DNA of 55,687 nucleotides from RGIG1995 sp045587445 (lineage in GTDB: Bacteria; Bacillota; Clostridia; Oscillospirales; CAG-272), in the NCBI GenBank assembly GCA_045587445.1, contig JAZNCH010000064.1, positions 1 through 55,687 on the forward strand, in the 5' to 3' direction. The notes beneath the pieces are model-generated. The model saw nothing but the letters and a program-made list of their open reading frames with translations, was not told the DNA's origin and did not search any database. A program made the translations under genes and the position numbers. Shown here piece by piece: positions 26,203 to 34,191 of the stretch. Every line of letters begins with the position of its first letter. Within the stretch, counting starts at the first letter, position 1.

Positions 26203-27408
26203 TTACACGCCCACTCCTTCCAATTTACTTGCAATATCAAGCAACGTATTTTCAGAAAATGCCTTTCCAACAAACTGTACGCCGCCCGCAATAACTGCCG
26301 GAAAACCGGTTATTGATGCGGGAGCAGTATAGAGGTTTTCATCATAAGCAATATACTTATTTGCATCTGTATCTGCCTTTGTATATGCAGTTTTTGAGCT
26401 TGCAGGCATAAGAACTGCATCAAAGGTTTCAAATATTTCAGCAAACTTCTCTACTATAACACGGCGTATACGTAGCCCTTTATCATACATCTTCATATAG
26501 TTGTCTGTCGAAAGTGTCTCCGAACCGAAGAGAATAGCAGTTTTGAGAATCTCACCGAAAGCTTCTGTACGGCTGTTTGTATAAAGCTCGTCGATAGTTG
26601 TATAGTTAGGTGTTCTGTAACCGTACTTTACACCGTCATAACGAGATACGTTGTTGCAAAGCTCAGCCGACATAAGAATGTTCCAAGCAGATTTTGCGGC
26701 AAAAAGTACGCTATCATCAATTTCACAAAATTCAATGCCGTTTGACTCAAGAATAGCCTTTACTTCTGCGATTTTTGTTTTTACATCATTATCTGTGCTA
26801 TCTGTAATAGATTTTGCAATAGCAATTCTTTTGGCAGGAGAAAAATCTGCATTTGATTTAACAAGCACACACTTCTCTTCCGAAAGACTTGTACCGTCTT
26901 TATCGTCATGTCCCGCAATTACATCAAGCACTTCTTTAACTGCCGAAACAGTGTTAGCAGTTACGCTTACTGCTTCGCCCGAACAAGCGATAGATATAGT
27001 TCCAAAACGACTTACTGTGCCATAAGTGGGTTTAACGCATATCTGACCATTTAAAGCAGCGGCTCTTCTGGGCGTACCGTTTGCATCAAGACCGATAGCA
27101 GCTACGGCATCTCCTGTCTTTACCAATTCGGAAGATGCGGTAATCAAAGTGCCGTCTGCCTTTTCAGTTGCACCGAAGTAAGAGGTTTCACCGAGAAGGT
27201 CGATACAAAGTTCGCCAACCTTTGCCTTTCCGCCGATAGAATAGCCGTTGCTCTCAAGTCTGTCTACAACTTCAGCGTTAAAAAGGCTCATATATCCTTC
27301 AAGCATTTTTGAACCGGCTGCGGTAGGATAATCCTTTGTCAGAATCATATCGTCAAGAGCGATTATCTTTCCCGAAGCTTTTGTGTTTTTACTGATATAA
27401 AGTTCCAT
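26203..27408 (-). CDS. gatA: Degenerate GatA-like amidase-family protein lacking the active site
   Basis: 401 residues, about 85 shorter than usual GatA. The N-terminal helical region (about 65 residues) is absent, although GGGAG 9 nt before the ATG shows this start is genuine. Homology is clear (SKMLEGYMSLFNAEVV, KPTYGTVSRFG, TAPASITGFPAVIAGG) but the amidase triad is gone. The usual AIKDN lysine is replaced by ALDDM (Asp19). The PGGSSGGS loop has become TASSELVK. The GSDTGGSIRQP nucleophile region is GLDANGTPRR, with Thr112 in the nucleophile place. Hence it probably cannot hydrolyse glutamine. It lies 23 bp after gatC and 0 bp before gatB. It could be a structural subunit or regulator; decay is less likely, since the frame is open and the ribosome binding site is kept. 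Confidence 0.85.
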   Translation of the reverse strand: MELYISKNTKASGKIIALDDMILTKDYPTAAGSKMLEGYMSLFNAEVVDRLESNGYSIGGKAKVGELCIDLLGETSYFGATEKADGTLITASSELVKTGDAVAAIGLDANGTPRRAAALNGQICVKPTYGTVSRFGTISIACSGEAVSVTANTVSAVKEVLDVIAGHDDKDGTSLSEEKCVLVKSNADFSPAKRIAIAKSITDSTDNDVKTKIAEVKAILESNGIEFCEIDDSVLFAAKSAWNILMSAELCNNVSRYDGVKYGYRTPNYTTIDELYTNSRTEAFGEILKTAILFGSETLSTDNYMKMYDKGLRIRRVIVEKFAEIFETFDAVLMPASSKTAYTKADTDANKYIAYDENLYTAPASITGFPAVIAGGVQFVGKAFSENTLLDIASKLEGVGV

Positions 27409-27431
27409 AAAGTCTCACTCCCTTTCCGATA

Positions 27432-27713
27432 TTACTCAACGAGACGGGGTACCTGCCAGTAACCCTCTGTCGTCTCGGGAGCACCTTTTTGGAGGTCTTC
27501 TCTCGAATATTTCTTCATTACCTTATCCTCGCGGACAACCGTGAGAATAGGCATAACGTGAACCATACGTTCAACGTTATCTGTATTTATGGAATTAATA
27601 ACGTCCATTTCGTTTTCTTGCTTTGCATAGAAAGCAAGAAACGCTTCTTTTTCCTGTTCGGTAAGCTGAAGCTGATTAAGTTTTTCGAGTCTGCGTAAAA
27701 TCTCTCTGTCCAT
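27432..27713 (-). CDS. gatC: Aspartyl/glutamyl-tRNA amidotransferase subunit C
   Basis: 93 residues. GatC wraps around GatA and GatB and stabilises the complex. The N-terminal two-helix part (about 1-45) and the short linker with PILTVVREDK match the family, as does the C-terminal YWQVPRLVE (usual VP.v.e). GGAGG precedes the ATG by 9 nt. It lies between aspS (14 bp) and the atypical gatA (23 bp) in the same operon. Confidence 0.88.
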   Translation of the reverse strand: MDREILRRLEKLNQLQLTEQEKEAFLAFYAKQENEMDVINSINTDNVERMVHVMPILTVVREDKVMKKYSREDLQKGAPETTEGYWQVPRLVE

Positions 27714-27727
27714 AAGTCAAGACCTCC

Positions 27728-29458
27728 TTAGTCTCTTACTTTTATATGAACCTCGCGGAGCTGCTGTTCTGTTACCTCTCCGGGAGCTCCCATCATAACG
27801 TCCTGAGCGTTACCGTTAAGCGGGAACGCGATTACGTCACGGATAGTATCTTCTTCAGCGATAAGCATAACGATTCTGTCAATACCGGGTGCCATACCTG
27901 CGTGAGGAGGAGCACCAAACGAGAATGCGGTATACAATGCGCCAAACTTAGATTTAACATCTTCTTCGCCGTAACCTGCAATTTCAAACGCTTTCTTCAT
28001 AATGTCGGGGTTGTGGTTACGTACAGCACCCGAAGAAAGCTCAACTCCGTTACAAACAATATCATACTGATATGCAAAAATATCAAGCGGGTCTTTGTTA
28101 TTAAGAGCATCGAGACCGCCCTGAGGCATTGAGAATGGGTTGTGTGTAAAGTCTATCTTTTTTGCTTCTTCGTTGTATTCATACATGGGAAAATCAACGA
28201 TATAGCAGAATTCAAAGCTGTCTTTCTTGATTATATCAAGTTCATTACCGAGCCAAGTTCTGATTTCACCTGCAAGCTTGTTTACAACTGCGGGAGCATC
28301 ACAGATAAAGAATACGGTTTCGCCCTCTTTGATTCCGGTAATTCCTTTGAGCTGAACTTTCTGTTCATCGGAAAGGAACTTTGCTATAGGACCTTTGTAT
28401 TCTTCTCCTGCGAGAGTAAGATAACCAAGACCTTTCATACCGATGCTTGTAGCGAACTTAAGGGAGTCTTCAAAAAACTTCTTTGATTTGCCCTGACAGT
28501 CTGCAACTATACCGCGAACGGGCTTACCCTTAAATATCGGGAAATCAACACCTGCAAAGAACTCTGTCAAATCACAGATAATAAGGGGGTTACGGAGGTC
28601 GGGTTTATCCGAACCGTATTTGAGCATAGCTTCATTAAAGGGAATTCTTCTGAAAGGAGGCTTTGAAACTTCTTTATCGGAAAACTTGCTAAAAGTATTG
28701 TAAAGAACTGTTTCGCCTACTTCAAGAACGTCGTCCTGAGTAGCAAATGCCATTTCGTAGTCGAGCTGATAAAATTCACCGGGAGAACGGTCCTGACGAG
28801 CGTGTTCATCACGGAAGCAAGGAGCTATCTGGAAGTATCTGTCGAAGCCCGATGTCATAAGAAGCTGTTTAAACTGCTGAGGAGCCTGAGGAAGCGCATA
28901 GAACTTACCCTTATGCTTACGGCTGGGTACAAGATAGTCTCTTGCGCCTTCGGGTGAAGAAGCTGTAAGAATAGGAGTCTGTATTTCAAGGAATCCCAAG
29001 CCTTCCATCTGGTTGCGGATAAAATTGATAATCTTACTGCGAAGCACGATATTCTTGTGAATAGCGGGATTTCTGAGGTCGAGGAAACGGTACTTAAGTC
29101 TAACGTCTTCTCTCGTCTGGGTAGATGCTGAAATTTCAAAAGGAAGTGCGTTACGGCAGGGACCGAGAATTTCAAGGCTCTCAACCTTAACTTCAACATA
29201 ACCCGTTGCAAGCTTTTCATTTACAGTTTCATCGTCTCTTTTTGCTACAACACCCTTAACGGCAATAACAGTTTCTTTTGTTACGTCTTTGAGAAGGCTG
29301 TCATCCGACAATACCGTCTGTGTTACACCGTAGTGGTCACGGAGGTCAACGAAAATAACACCGCCATGGTCTCTTATTGTGTCTACCCAACCAGCTAAAA
29401 CAACGTTTTGACCGATATGTTCGACACCGATTTCATTACAAGTATGAGTTCTGATCAT
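27728..29458 (-). CDS. aspS: Aspartyl-tRNA synthetase
   Basis: 576 residues, bacterial type. N-terminal OB-fold anticodon domain (about 1-110), class II catalytic motifs (FRDEHARQDRSPGEFYQLD as motif 2; FGAPPHAGMAPGIDRIVML as motif 3), and the inserted GAD domain (about 280-400). It is co-transcribed with gatCAB, so it is probably non-discriminating, charging tRNA(Asn) with Asp for the transamidation route. The T-box upstream appears to read an Asn codon, which supports this. GGGAG lies before the ATG. The discrimination state itself cannot be read with certainty here. Confidence 0.95.
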   Translation of the reverse strand: MIRTHTCNEIGVEHIGQNVVLAGWVDTIRDHGGVIFVDLRDHYGVTQTVLSDDSLLKDVTKETVIAVKGVVAKRDDETVNEKLATGYVEVKVESLEILGPCRNALPFEISASTQTREDVRLKYRFLDLRNPAIHKNIVLRSKIINFIRNQMEGLGFLEIQTPILTASSPEGARDYLVPSRKHKGKFYALPQAPQQFKQLLMTSGFDRYFQIAPCFRDEHARQDRSPGEFYQLDYEMAFATQDDVLEVGETVLYNTFSKFSDKEVSKPPFRRIPFNEAMLKYGSDKPDLRNPLIICDLTEFFAGVDFPIFKGKPVRGIVADCQGKSKKFFEDSLKFATSIGMKGLGYLTLAGEEYKGPIAKFLSDEQKVQLKGITGIKEGETVFFICDAPAVVNKLAGEIRTWLGNELDIIKKDSFEFCYIVDFPMYEYNEEAKKIDFTHNPFSMPQGGLDALNNKDPLDIFAYQYDIVCNGVELSSGAVRNHNPDIMKKAFEIAGYGEEDVKSKFGALYTAFSFGAPPHAGMAPGIDRIVMLIAEEDTIRDVIAFPLNGNAQDVMMGAPGEVTEQQLREVHIKVRD

Positions 29459-29526
29459 AATTCTAATCTCCCATATATAAATACTTTTTTATTTTTTACT
29501 TACTTAAGGTGGAATAATCAAGCAAA

Positions 29527-29811
29527 ACAAAAAGAAGACGCCTATATATCCCACAAAAAATTTATGGGACGAAAGACATCTTCCGCGATACCACCCATAT
29601 TGACATCTTGATTAAAAACAAAATGTCCTCTCGTTTAAACGCTCTTTCGCGGCGTCTCACGTGCAAGTCTAATAACCGTTTTCAGTAAACGGCTTTCTTT
29701 TGCAAGCTCCAAAGTGTTTTTCACAAAAGCCCTTCATACCGCACTTTCACCTTACACGGCTCTCTGAAATGAAGTATTCTTCAGTTACTCTCTTCATCAT
29801 CGCATTAGTTA
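29527..29811 (-). promoter_or_regulatory. T-box riboswitch of the aspS-gatCAB operon, Asn (AAC) specifier
   Basis: Minus-strand leader. The stem I segment has AGAGAGCCG and GGTGAAAG. The specifier region GTGAAAAACACTTTGGAG reads AAC at 29716-29718 followed by the usual ACT-TTGGAG. GAA overlaps just upstream. The T-box bulge is GGGTGGTATCGCGG (near 29583-29600). A terminator hairpin (GAAGATG / CGTCTTC, then TTTTT, 29527-29583) competes with the antiterminator. Uncharged tRNA(Asn) should stabilise the antiterminator and allow aspS transcription. An AAA (Lys) reading is possible but does not fit the genes controlled. Confidence 0.85.
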
Positions 29812-29817
29812 CAGTTT

Positions 29818-29846
29818 ATTGTACAACACCAAGCAAAAATTGTCAA
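29818..29846 (-). promoter_or_regulatory. Sigma-A promoter of the T-box operon
   Basis: TTGACA (29841-29846), a 17-bp spacer and TACAAT (29818-29823) on the minus strand. Confidence 0.85.
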
Positions 29847-29901
29847 TATTTTTTCGCAATTTTTCTTACTTATTTCTTAATTACATATACAGTTTTTTAC
29901 T

Positions 29902-30990
29902 TTAATTGGTATAGACAAATTCAAGGTTTACTTTTTTATTTAAAAATTCTATAAGCTTATCCGCCTCAAGCCCCAAAGCTATGCCGATAACAGTCTTAGC
30001 GTAAGCAGTTTCAAGTGTAGTTCCAAACAAGCCATTTGCCCCATTTCGCAAAGCATCTCCCGTACTGGTGTAAGTATATGCATCTTTGTTGCAGGGGGAA
30101 ATGATTATGGGAATATTTTCTTCCTTTGATTTTTTTAGCAGATACAATATTGAACTGTCGGTATAATTATCGTTTGTTTCATTAGGCTTTTTGCGTTCAA
30201 CACATATCGTGTCAGAGTGATATGTTCCGTGAACGATAGCCTTTACACCTGTTAAATTAAGCCTCGAATATTTTAGTCCAACGTATGCTTGAATCAGTAT
30301 AACTTCGTCAGAAATTCTGCCAATCTTATCAAGCAAAAAGCTATTTGTTTCAAATGCCCTTCCCTGCAATTTAGCATTATTTTTATCTGCAATTTTTTCA
30401 GCATCTTCGCTGTAGAAATTGTGGTTATAATTGGTACATTGCAATACGTGTGAGCCATAATGAACAAATAATTCTCCGTTTGAATCATAAGGATTACGTG
30501 AGTCAATCATATTGCGGTAAACGACGTAAACGTTGGGTGCAATACCATTCATTATAAGCTCGACCGAGGCTCTGAAATTGGCGTGTCCGTTAGTTTCTTT
30601 ATGCGACAGGTCAAGCTGTGCTGAAACCATACAAACAGGGATAGGCGCTCCTGCAAGCACAAGCGACAAAAGAGACGAGGTATATGCAAGAGTGTCCGTT
30701 CCGTGAAGAACGATTATACCGTTGTAGTCATTCCAAATTGACTTGTCGCGGAATATGTCCAGCAACTCATTCCAAACGGATATAGTCATATTTTCACTTA
30801 ATATATCTTCGTGAAGAGAACGCGTATCAAATTCAACTATATCAGCAAAAGGCGATTTTGACTTTTTATAGCTCGATATTATTTTTTTACTTGCGCCCTT
30901 AGCATTAGACTGATTTTCATTGTTGTCATCAGACTCCGAGCATATAGTACCGCCGGTTAAAATAACAAGCATCTTGTTTCTATCGCTCAT
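29902..30990 (-). CDS. ansA: L-asparaginase-family protein
   Basis: 362 residues. Hydrolyses L-asparagine to aspartate and ammonia. The family motifs are LVILTGGTI (first catalytic Thr), IIVLHGTDTLAYTSSLLSL (second Thr with Asp, TDT) and AQLDLSHKETNGHANF (contains the usual Lys-Glu relay region). A charged insertion of about 35 residues after the first motif is unusual. The ATG at 30990 follows GGGG by about 12 nt. It lies upstream of the aspS T-box promoter, so asparagine degradation and asparaginyl-tRNA supply adjoin, though each has its own transcript. Confidence 0.85.
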   Translation of the reverse strand: MSDRNKMLVILTGGTICSESDDNNENQSNAKGASKKIISSYKKSKSPFADIVEFDTRSLHEDILSENMTISVWNELLDIFRDKSIWNDYNGIIVLHGTDTLAYTSSLLSLVLAGAPIPVCMVSAQLDLSHKETNGHANFRASVELIMNGIAPNVYVVYRNMIDSRNPYDSNGELFVHYGSHVLQCTNYNHNFYSEDAEKIADKNNAKLQGRAFETNSFLLDKIGRISDEVILIQAYVGLKYSRLNLTGVKAIVHGTYHSDTICVERKKPNETNDNYTDSSILYLLKKSKEENIPIIISPCNKDAYTYTSTGDALRNGANGLFGTTLETAYAKTVIGIALGLEADKLIEFLNKKVNLEFVYTN

Positions 30991-31081
30991 TTTAGCCTAA
31001 ATCCCCTTTCAGATAATTTGCACCTACCACATTATATAATATAACCCAAAATTAGTCAATAATTCATTGTTTTATATTCAA

Positions 31082-31116
31082 ACAAAAACGCCCTTGAACA
31101 AACTTATTCAAGGGCA
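31082..31116 (-). terminator. galE terminator
   Basis: GCCCTTGAA / TTCAAGGGC hairpin followed on the minus strand by GTTTTTGTTTG. Confidence 0.82.
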
Positions 31117-31128
31117 TTAATTTTTGTC

Positions 31129-32121
31129 TTATTTAAAATTCTTAACGCAGAAATTCCAAGCGCTCTTAACCATGTCAACAACGTCGCGTTCAGCCTTCCA
31201 GCCAAGCTCGTTATATGCTTTTGTAGGGTCTGCATAACATTCTGCAATATCACCGGGACGGCGGGGAGCGATAACGTAAGGTACTTCAATACCGTTCTGC
31301 TCTTCAAATGCTTTTACAAGCTGAAGAACTGAATAACCGTTTCCTGTTCCAAGGTTATAGATATTTACGCCGTTAAGCTTATCAAGGGCTTTAAGATGTC
31401 CGTTTGCAAGGTCAACAACGTGGATATAGTCTCTGACACCTGTTCCATCAACAGTATCATAGTCATCACCAAATACGTTAAGGTGAGGAAGCTCCTTGTT
31501 TGCAACCTTTACTATGTAAGGCATAAGGTTGTTAGGAATACCGTTGGGGCTTTCGCCAAAGGTACCTGTTTCGTCAGCACCGATAGGATTGAAGTATCTG
31601 AGAATGGTTATATTCCACTCATTATCGGAAACATAAATGTCTTGCAAAATTTGCTCAATCATAAGCTTCGTACTGCCGTAGGGGTTTGTTGTACTAAGCG
31701 GGAAATCCTCTCTTATCGGAACACTTTCGGGTTTGCCGTATACTGTTGCAGAAGAGCTGAATACGATAGACTTACAGCCGTGTGCAGCCATAACCTCGCA
31801 AAGAGCCAAGGTTCCTTCAATGTTGTTATGATAATAGAACAAAGGCTTAGCAACAGATTCGCCAACAGCCTTAAGACCTGCAAAGTGAATAACAGCGTCA
31901 ATCTTATGTTCATCAAAAATTTTATTCAAGCCATCTCTGTCAAGTATGTCTGTTTTATAGAAAGCAACGTCCTTGCCTGTTACCTTCTTAATTTTGTCAA
32001 CTACTTCTATTTGTGAATTATAGAGATTATCGCAAATAACCACTTCATAACCCGCTTTAAGAAGCAATACAACTGTGTTTGAACCGATATACCCGGTTCC
32101 GCCGGTTACAAGAATTTTCAT
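31129..32121 (-). CDS. galE: UDP-glucose 4-epimerase
   Basis: 330 residues. Interconverts UDP-glucose and UDP-galactose with bound NAD. It shows the Rossmann start KILVTGGTGYIGSNTV, IHFAGLKAVGESV, the active-site YGSTKLMIEQ (Tyr-x-x-x-Lys) and NPIGADETGTFGE, plus YNLGTGNGYSVLQ. AAAGGAG precedes the ATG. It is transcribed alone, flanked by terminators. It supplies UDP-Gal for envelope sugars, and possibly UDP-GalNAc if the binding pocket is wide, which is not evident here. Confidence 0.93.
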   Translation of the reverse strand: MKILVTGGTGYIGSNTVVLLLKAGYEVVICDNLYNSQIEVVDKIKKVTGKDVAFYKTDILDRDGLNKIFDEHKIDAVIHFAGLKAVGESVAKPLFYYHNNIEGTLALCEVMAAHGCKSIVFSSSATVYGKPESVPIREDFPLSTTNPYGSTKLMIEQILQDIYVSDNEWNITILRYFNPIGADETGTFGESPNGIPNNLMPYIVKVANKELPHLNVFGDDYDTVDGTGVRDYIHVVDLANGHLKALDKLNGVNIYNLGTGNGYSVLQLVKAFEEQNGIEVPYVIAPRRPGDIAECYADPTKAYNELGWKAERDVVDMVKSAWNFCVKNFK

Positions 32122-32160
32122 AGTAGTCTTTTCTCCTTTAAGTTAGTAGATACAAAACAA

Positions 32161-32188
32161 CGGTATTTCCGCATAGCAGAAATACCGT
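32161..32188 (-). terminator. rplU-prp-rpmA terminator
   Basis: CGGTATTTC / GAAATACCG hairpin followed on the minus strand by TTGTTTTG. Confidence 0.75.
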
Positions 32189-32205
32189 ACTGTTTCTAAG
32201 CAATA

Positions 32206-32484
32206 TTAGTCAGCATAAACACTTGCGTATTTTCTGCCCTGTGCTTTCTTTTCAAATTTAACTTTTCCGCTTACCAATGCAAACAAAGTGTCGTCTGTTC
32301 CGATACCTACGTTTGTTCCGGGACGAATGTGTGTGCCTCTCTGACGAACAATAATGCTACCTGCAGTTACTGTCTGACCGTCAGCTGCCTTTACACCAAG
32401 TCTCTTGGACTCACTGTCTCTACCGTTCTTTGTAGAACCAACACCCTTTTTGTGAGCGAAAAACTGCAAACTGATTCTCAACAT
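32206..32484 (-). CDS. rpmA: 50S ribosomal protein L27 with Firmicute prepeptide
   Basis: 92 residues. The start MLRISLQFFAHKKGVGST holds the Firmicute extension ending in Phe-Phe-Ala. In Staphylococcus the Prp protease removes this extension so that the new N-terminus can reach the peptidyl transferase centre. The prp gene is directly upstream here. GRDSESKRLGVKAADG and IIVRQRGTHIRPG are typical L27. GAGGTG precedes the ATG. Last gene of rplU-prp-rpmA. Confidence 0.95.
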   Translation of the reverse strand: MLRISLQFFAHKKGVGSTKNGRDSESKRLGVKAADGQTVTAGSIIVRQRGTHIRPGTNVGIGTDDTLFALVSGKVKFEKKAQGRKYASVYAD

Positions 32485-32508
32485 TGTTTTTTACACCTCT
32501 TTTTGATG

Positions 32509-32859
32509 TTAATCTTCTTGTTCGGACACGTCAAGATAATCATAGTACTCTTCAAGCATATCGTTCAACTGTAAGTAATAAGCTTCAATGAGACCTGAAA
32601 TTGCAAAACGCTTTCTTTCATCAGCCTCAAATTCAGTTAACGCGCCTCTTGCAACCACCTTTATATCGGTAGTATCCTCGTCTATGGTATATTCGACGTC
32701 CGATGCGTATGCGACTTCGATGGCATTTATTATAAGCATTGTCATTGCCGATACTGCCGAGCAAACTATATCTTCGCCCGATTCAGCGTATCCCGCATGA
32801 CCTTTTTCCTCAAAGCCGTAATAAACTCCATCACGTTTGAAAAAAGTAAACTTAATCAT
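32509..32859 (-). CDS. prp: Ribosomal-processing cysteine protease Prp
   Basis: 116 residues. GHAGYAESGEDIVCSAVSA carries the catalytic His21 and Cys33 of the Prp family. It cleaves the L27 prepeptide encoded by the next gene. It starts 3 bp after rplU, with only a weak ribosome binding site overlapping the rplU stop, so translation is probably coupled and set by rplU. The C-terminal tail is acidic and Tyr/Glu-rich. Confidence 0.93.
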   Translation of the reverse strand: MIKFTFFKRDGVYYGFEEKGHAGYAESGEDIVCSAVSAMTMLIINAIEVAYASDVEYTIDEDTTDIKVVARGALTEFEADERKRFAISGLIEAYYLQLNDMLEEYYDYLDVSEQED

Positions 32860-32862
32860 GCC

Positions 32863-33174
32863 TTAGCCGTTGATTTTTTCAATCTGAACTTTAGTGTAAG
32901 GCTGTCTGTGACCTTTTTTCTTCTTTTCGTTCTTCTTGGGCTTGTAAGTCATAACGTAGATCTTCTTGCCCTTGCCGGATTTGATAACATTAGCAGTAAC
33001 TGTAGCACCTTCAACGTAAGGAGCACCAACAGTTGTCTTTTCACCCTCGGATACAGCCATTACTTTATCAAAAGTAACTTTTTCTCCGTCTTCAACACCG
33101 AGTTTCTCGATGAAAAGGATGTCACCTTCTGTGACTTTGTACTGCTTTCCGCCTGTTTCGATAACTGCAAACAC
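32863..33174 (-). CDS. rplU: 50S ribosomal protein L21
   Basis: About 103 residues: FAVIETGGKQYKV, EGDILFIEKL and a Lys-rich C-terminus ending in KKKKGHRQPYTKVQIEKING. It binds 23S rRNA. I chose GTG at 33174 because AGAGG lies 8 nt upstream and this gives the conserved start; a GTG three codons earlier overlaps that site. First gene of rplU-prp-rpmA; a leader hairpin upstream may provide feedback control. Confidence 0.94.
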   Translation of the reverse strand: MFAVIETGGKQYKVTEGDILFIEKLGVEDGEKVTFDKVMAVSEGEKTTVGAPYVEGATVTANVIKSGKGKKIYVMTYKPKKNEKKKKGHRQPYTKVQIEKING

Positions 33175-33189
33175 GAAAAGCACCTCTTT

Positions 33190-33262
33190 TCTTTATAATC
33201 TCGCTAATATAGGTAAGGACATCATATTTCAACGCCTTTTTTCAGACCTATACATTATGCGG
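33190..33262 (-). promoter_or_regulatory. Possible L21 autoregulatory leader
   Basis: The 5' leader on the minus strand contains TATAGGT and ACCTATA arms about 40 nt apart around a GAAAAAAGGC segment. This resembles the L21 leader structure known in Firmicutes, which binds L21 for feedback. The fold is read by eye only. Confidence 0.45.
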
Positions 33263-33268
33263 CAGTAT

Positions 33269-33298
33269 ATTATAGCACTATCCACCAACATTTGTCAA
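33269..33298 (-). promoter_or_regulatory. Sigma-A promoter of rplU-prp-rpmA
   Basis: TTGACA (33293-33298), an 18-bp spacer and TATAAT (33269-33274) on the minus strand. Confidence 0.85.
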
Positions 33299-33339
33299 GT
33301 GTTTTTTGCTTTATTTTTCAAAATATTTCCGAGAAAATC

Positions 33340-34191
33340 TTATTTTATCTTTTTCTTCGCAGCCGTCAAAGTGTTCTGCAAAAGCATAACTCTCGTCATA
33401 GGGCCTACACCGCCGGGAACAGGGGTAATATAAGAAGCCTTTTTCTCTACAGAGTCATAATCAACATCGCCGCAAAGCTTACCGTTTTCGTCTCTGCACA
33501 TACCGACGTCAATAACAACAGCCCCCTCTTTTACCATATCCGCCGTAACAAATTTCGCTCTGCCTATTGCAACAACAAGTATATCGGCACAACGGCAAAT
33601 CTCAGCCAAATTCTTCGTCTTACTGTGGCATACGGTAACAGTACCATTCTTATGGAGAAGCATCATTGCCTGAGGCTTTCCTACTATGTTGCTTCTGCCA
33701 ACAACAACGCAATTCTTTCCCGCAACATCAATATTACTTCTTTCCAAAAGTGCCATAACCCCCGCAGGCGTGCAAGGCAACAGCTCGTAGTCGCCTATCA
33801 TTATCTTACCTACGTTGTAGGGGTGGAAAGCGTCAACGTCTTTCTTTACGTCTATATTATTTATAATAAGGTCGGAATTAAGGTGCTTCGGGAGTGGAAG
33901 CTGAACTATTATGCCATGTACGCTGTCATCATTATTTAACTTATGTACAAGCTCAAGCAATTCCTCTTCCGTTGTATTTTCGGGAAGTGCGTGTACGATA
34001 GAATTAATACCTGTCTCTTCGCAGTCCTTAGCCTTATTTCTTACGTATACCTGTGATGCAGGGTCCTGACCTACGATAATTACAGCAAGTCCGGGAACAA
34101 CTCCCTTCTCTGCTTTCATTTTTGCAACTTCTTCGGATATTTCTTTTCTTATATCGGCAGAAATCGCCTTACCGTCAATTATTTTTGCCAT
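33340..34191 (-). CDS. folD: Bifunctional methylenetetrahydrofolate dehydrogenase/cyclohydrolase
   Basis: 283 residues. Interconverts 5,10-methylene-THF and 10-formyl-THF. Motifs: YVRNKAKDCEETGI (Lys of the active site), VQLPLPKHL, KDVDAFHPYNVG, VVVGRSNIVGKP and PVPGGVGPMT. The ATG at 34191 has AAAGG 9 nt upstream and gives the standard family start, which means folD begins 17 bp inside the end of lgt. It is the last gene of yfmF-yfmH-lgt-folD. No clear terminator follows before the rplU promoter region. Confidence 0.95.
   Translation of the reverse strand: MAKIIDGKAISADIRKEISEEVAKMKAEKGVVPGLAVIIVGQDPASQVYVRNKAKDCEETGINSIVHALPENTTEEELLELVHKLNNDDSVHGIIVQLPLPKHLNSDLIINNIDVKKDVDAFHPYNVGKIMIGDYELLPCTPAGVMALLERSNIDVAGKNCVVVGRSNIVGKPQAMMLLHKNGTVTVCHSKTKNLAEICRCADILVVAIGRAKFVTADMVKEGAVVIDVGMCRDENGKLCGDVDYDSVEKKASYITPVPGGVGPMTRVMLLQNTLTAAKKKIK

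Noticed and set aside
31396..32016. 206-codon plus-strand frame opposite galE
   Set aside because: Shadow of the galE coding sequence; no start site and no protein-like motifs.
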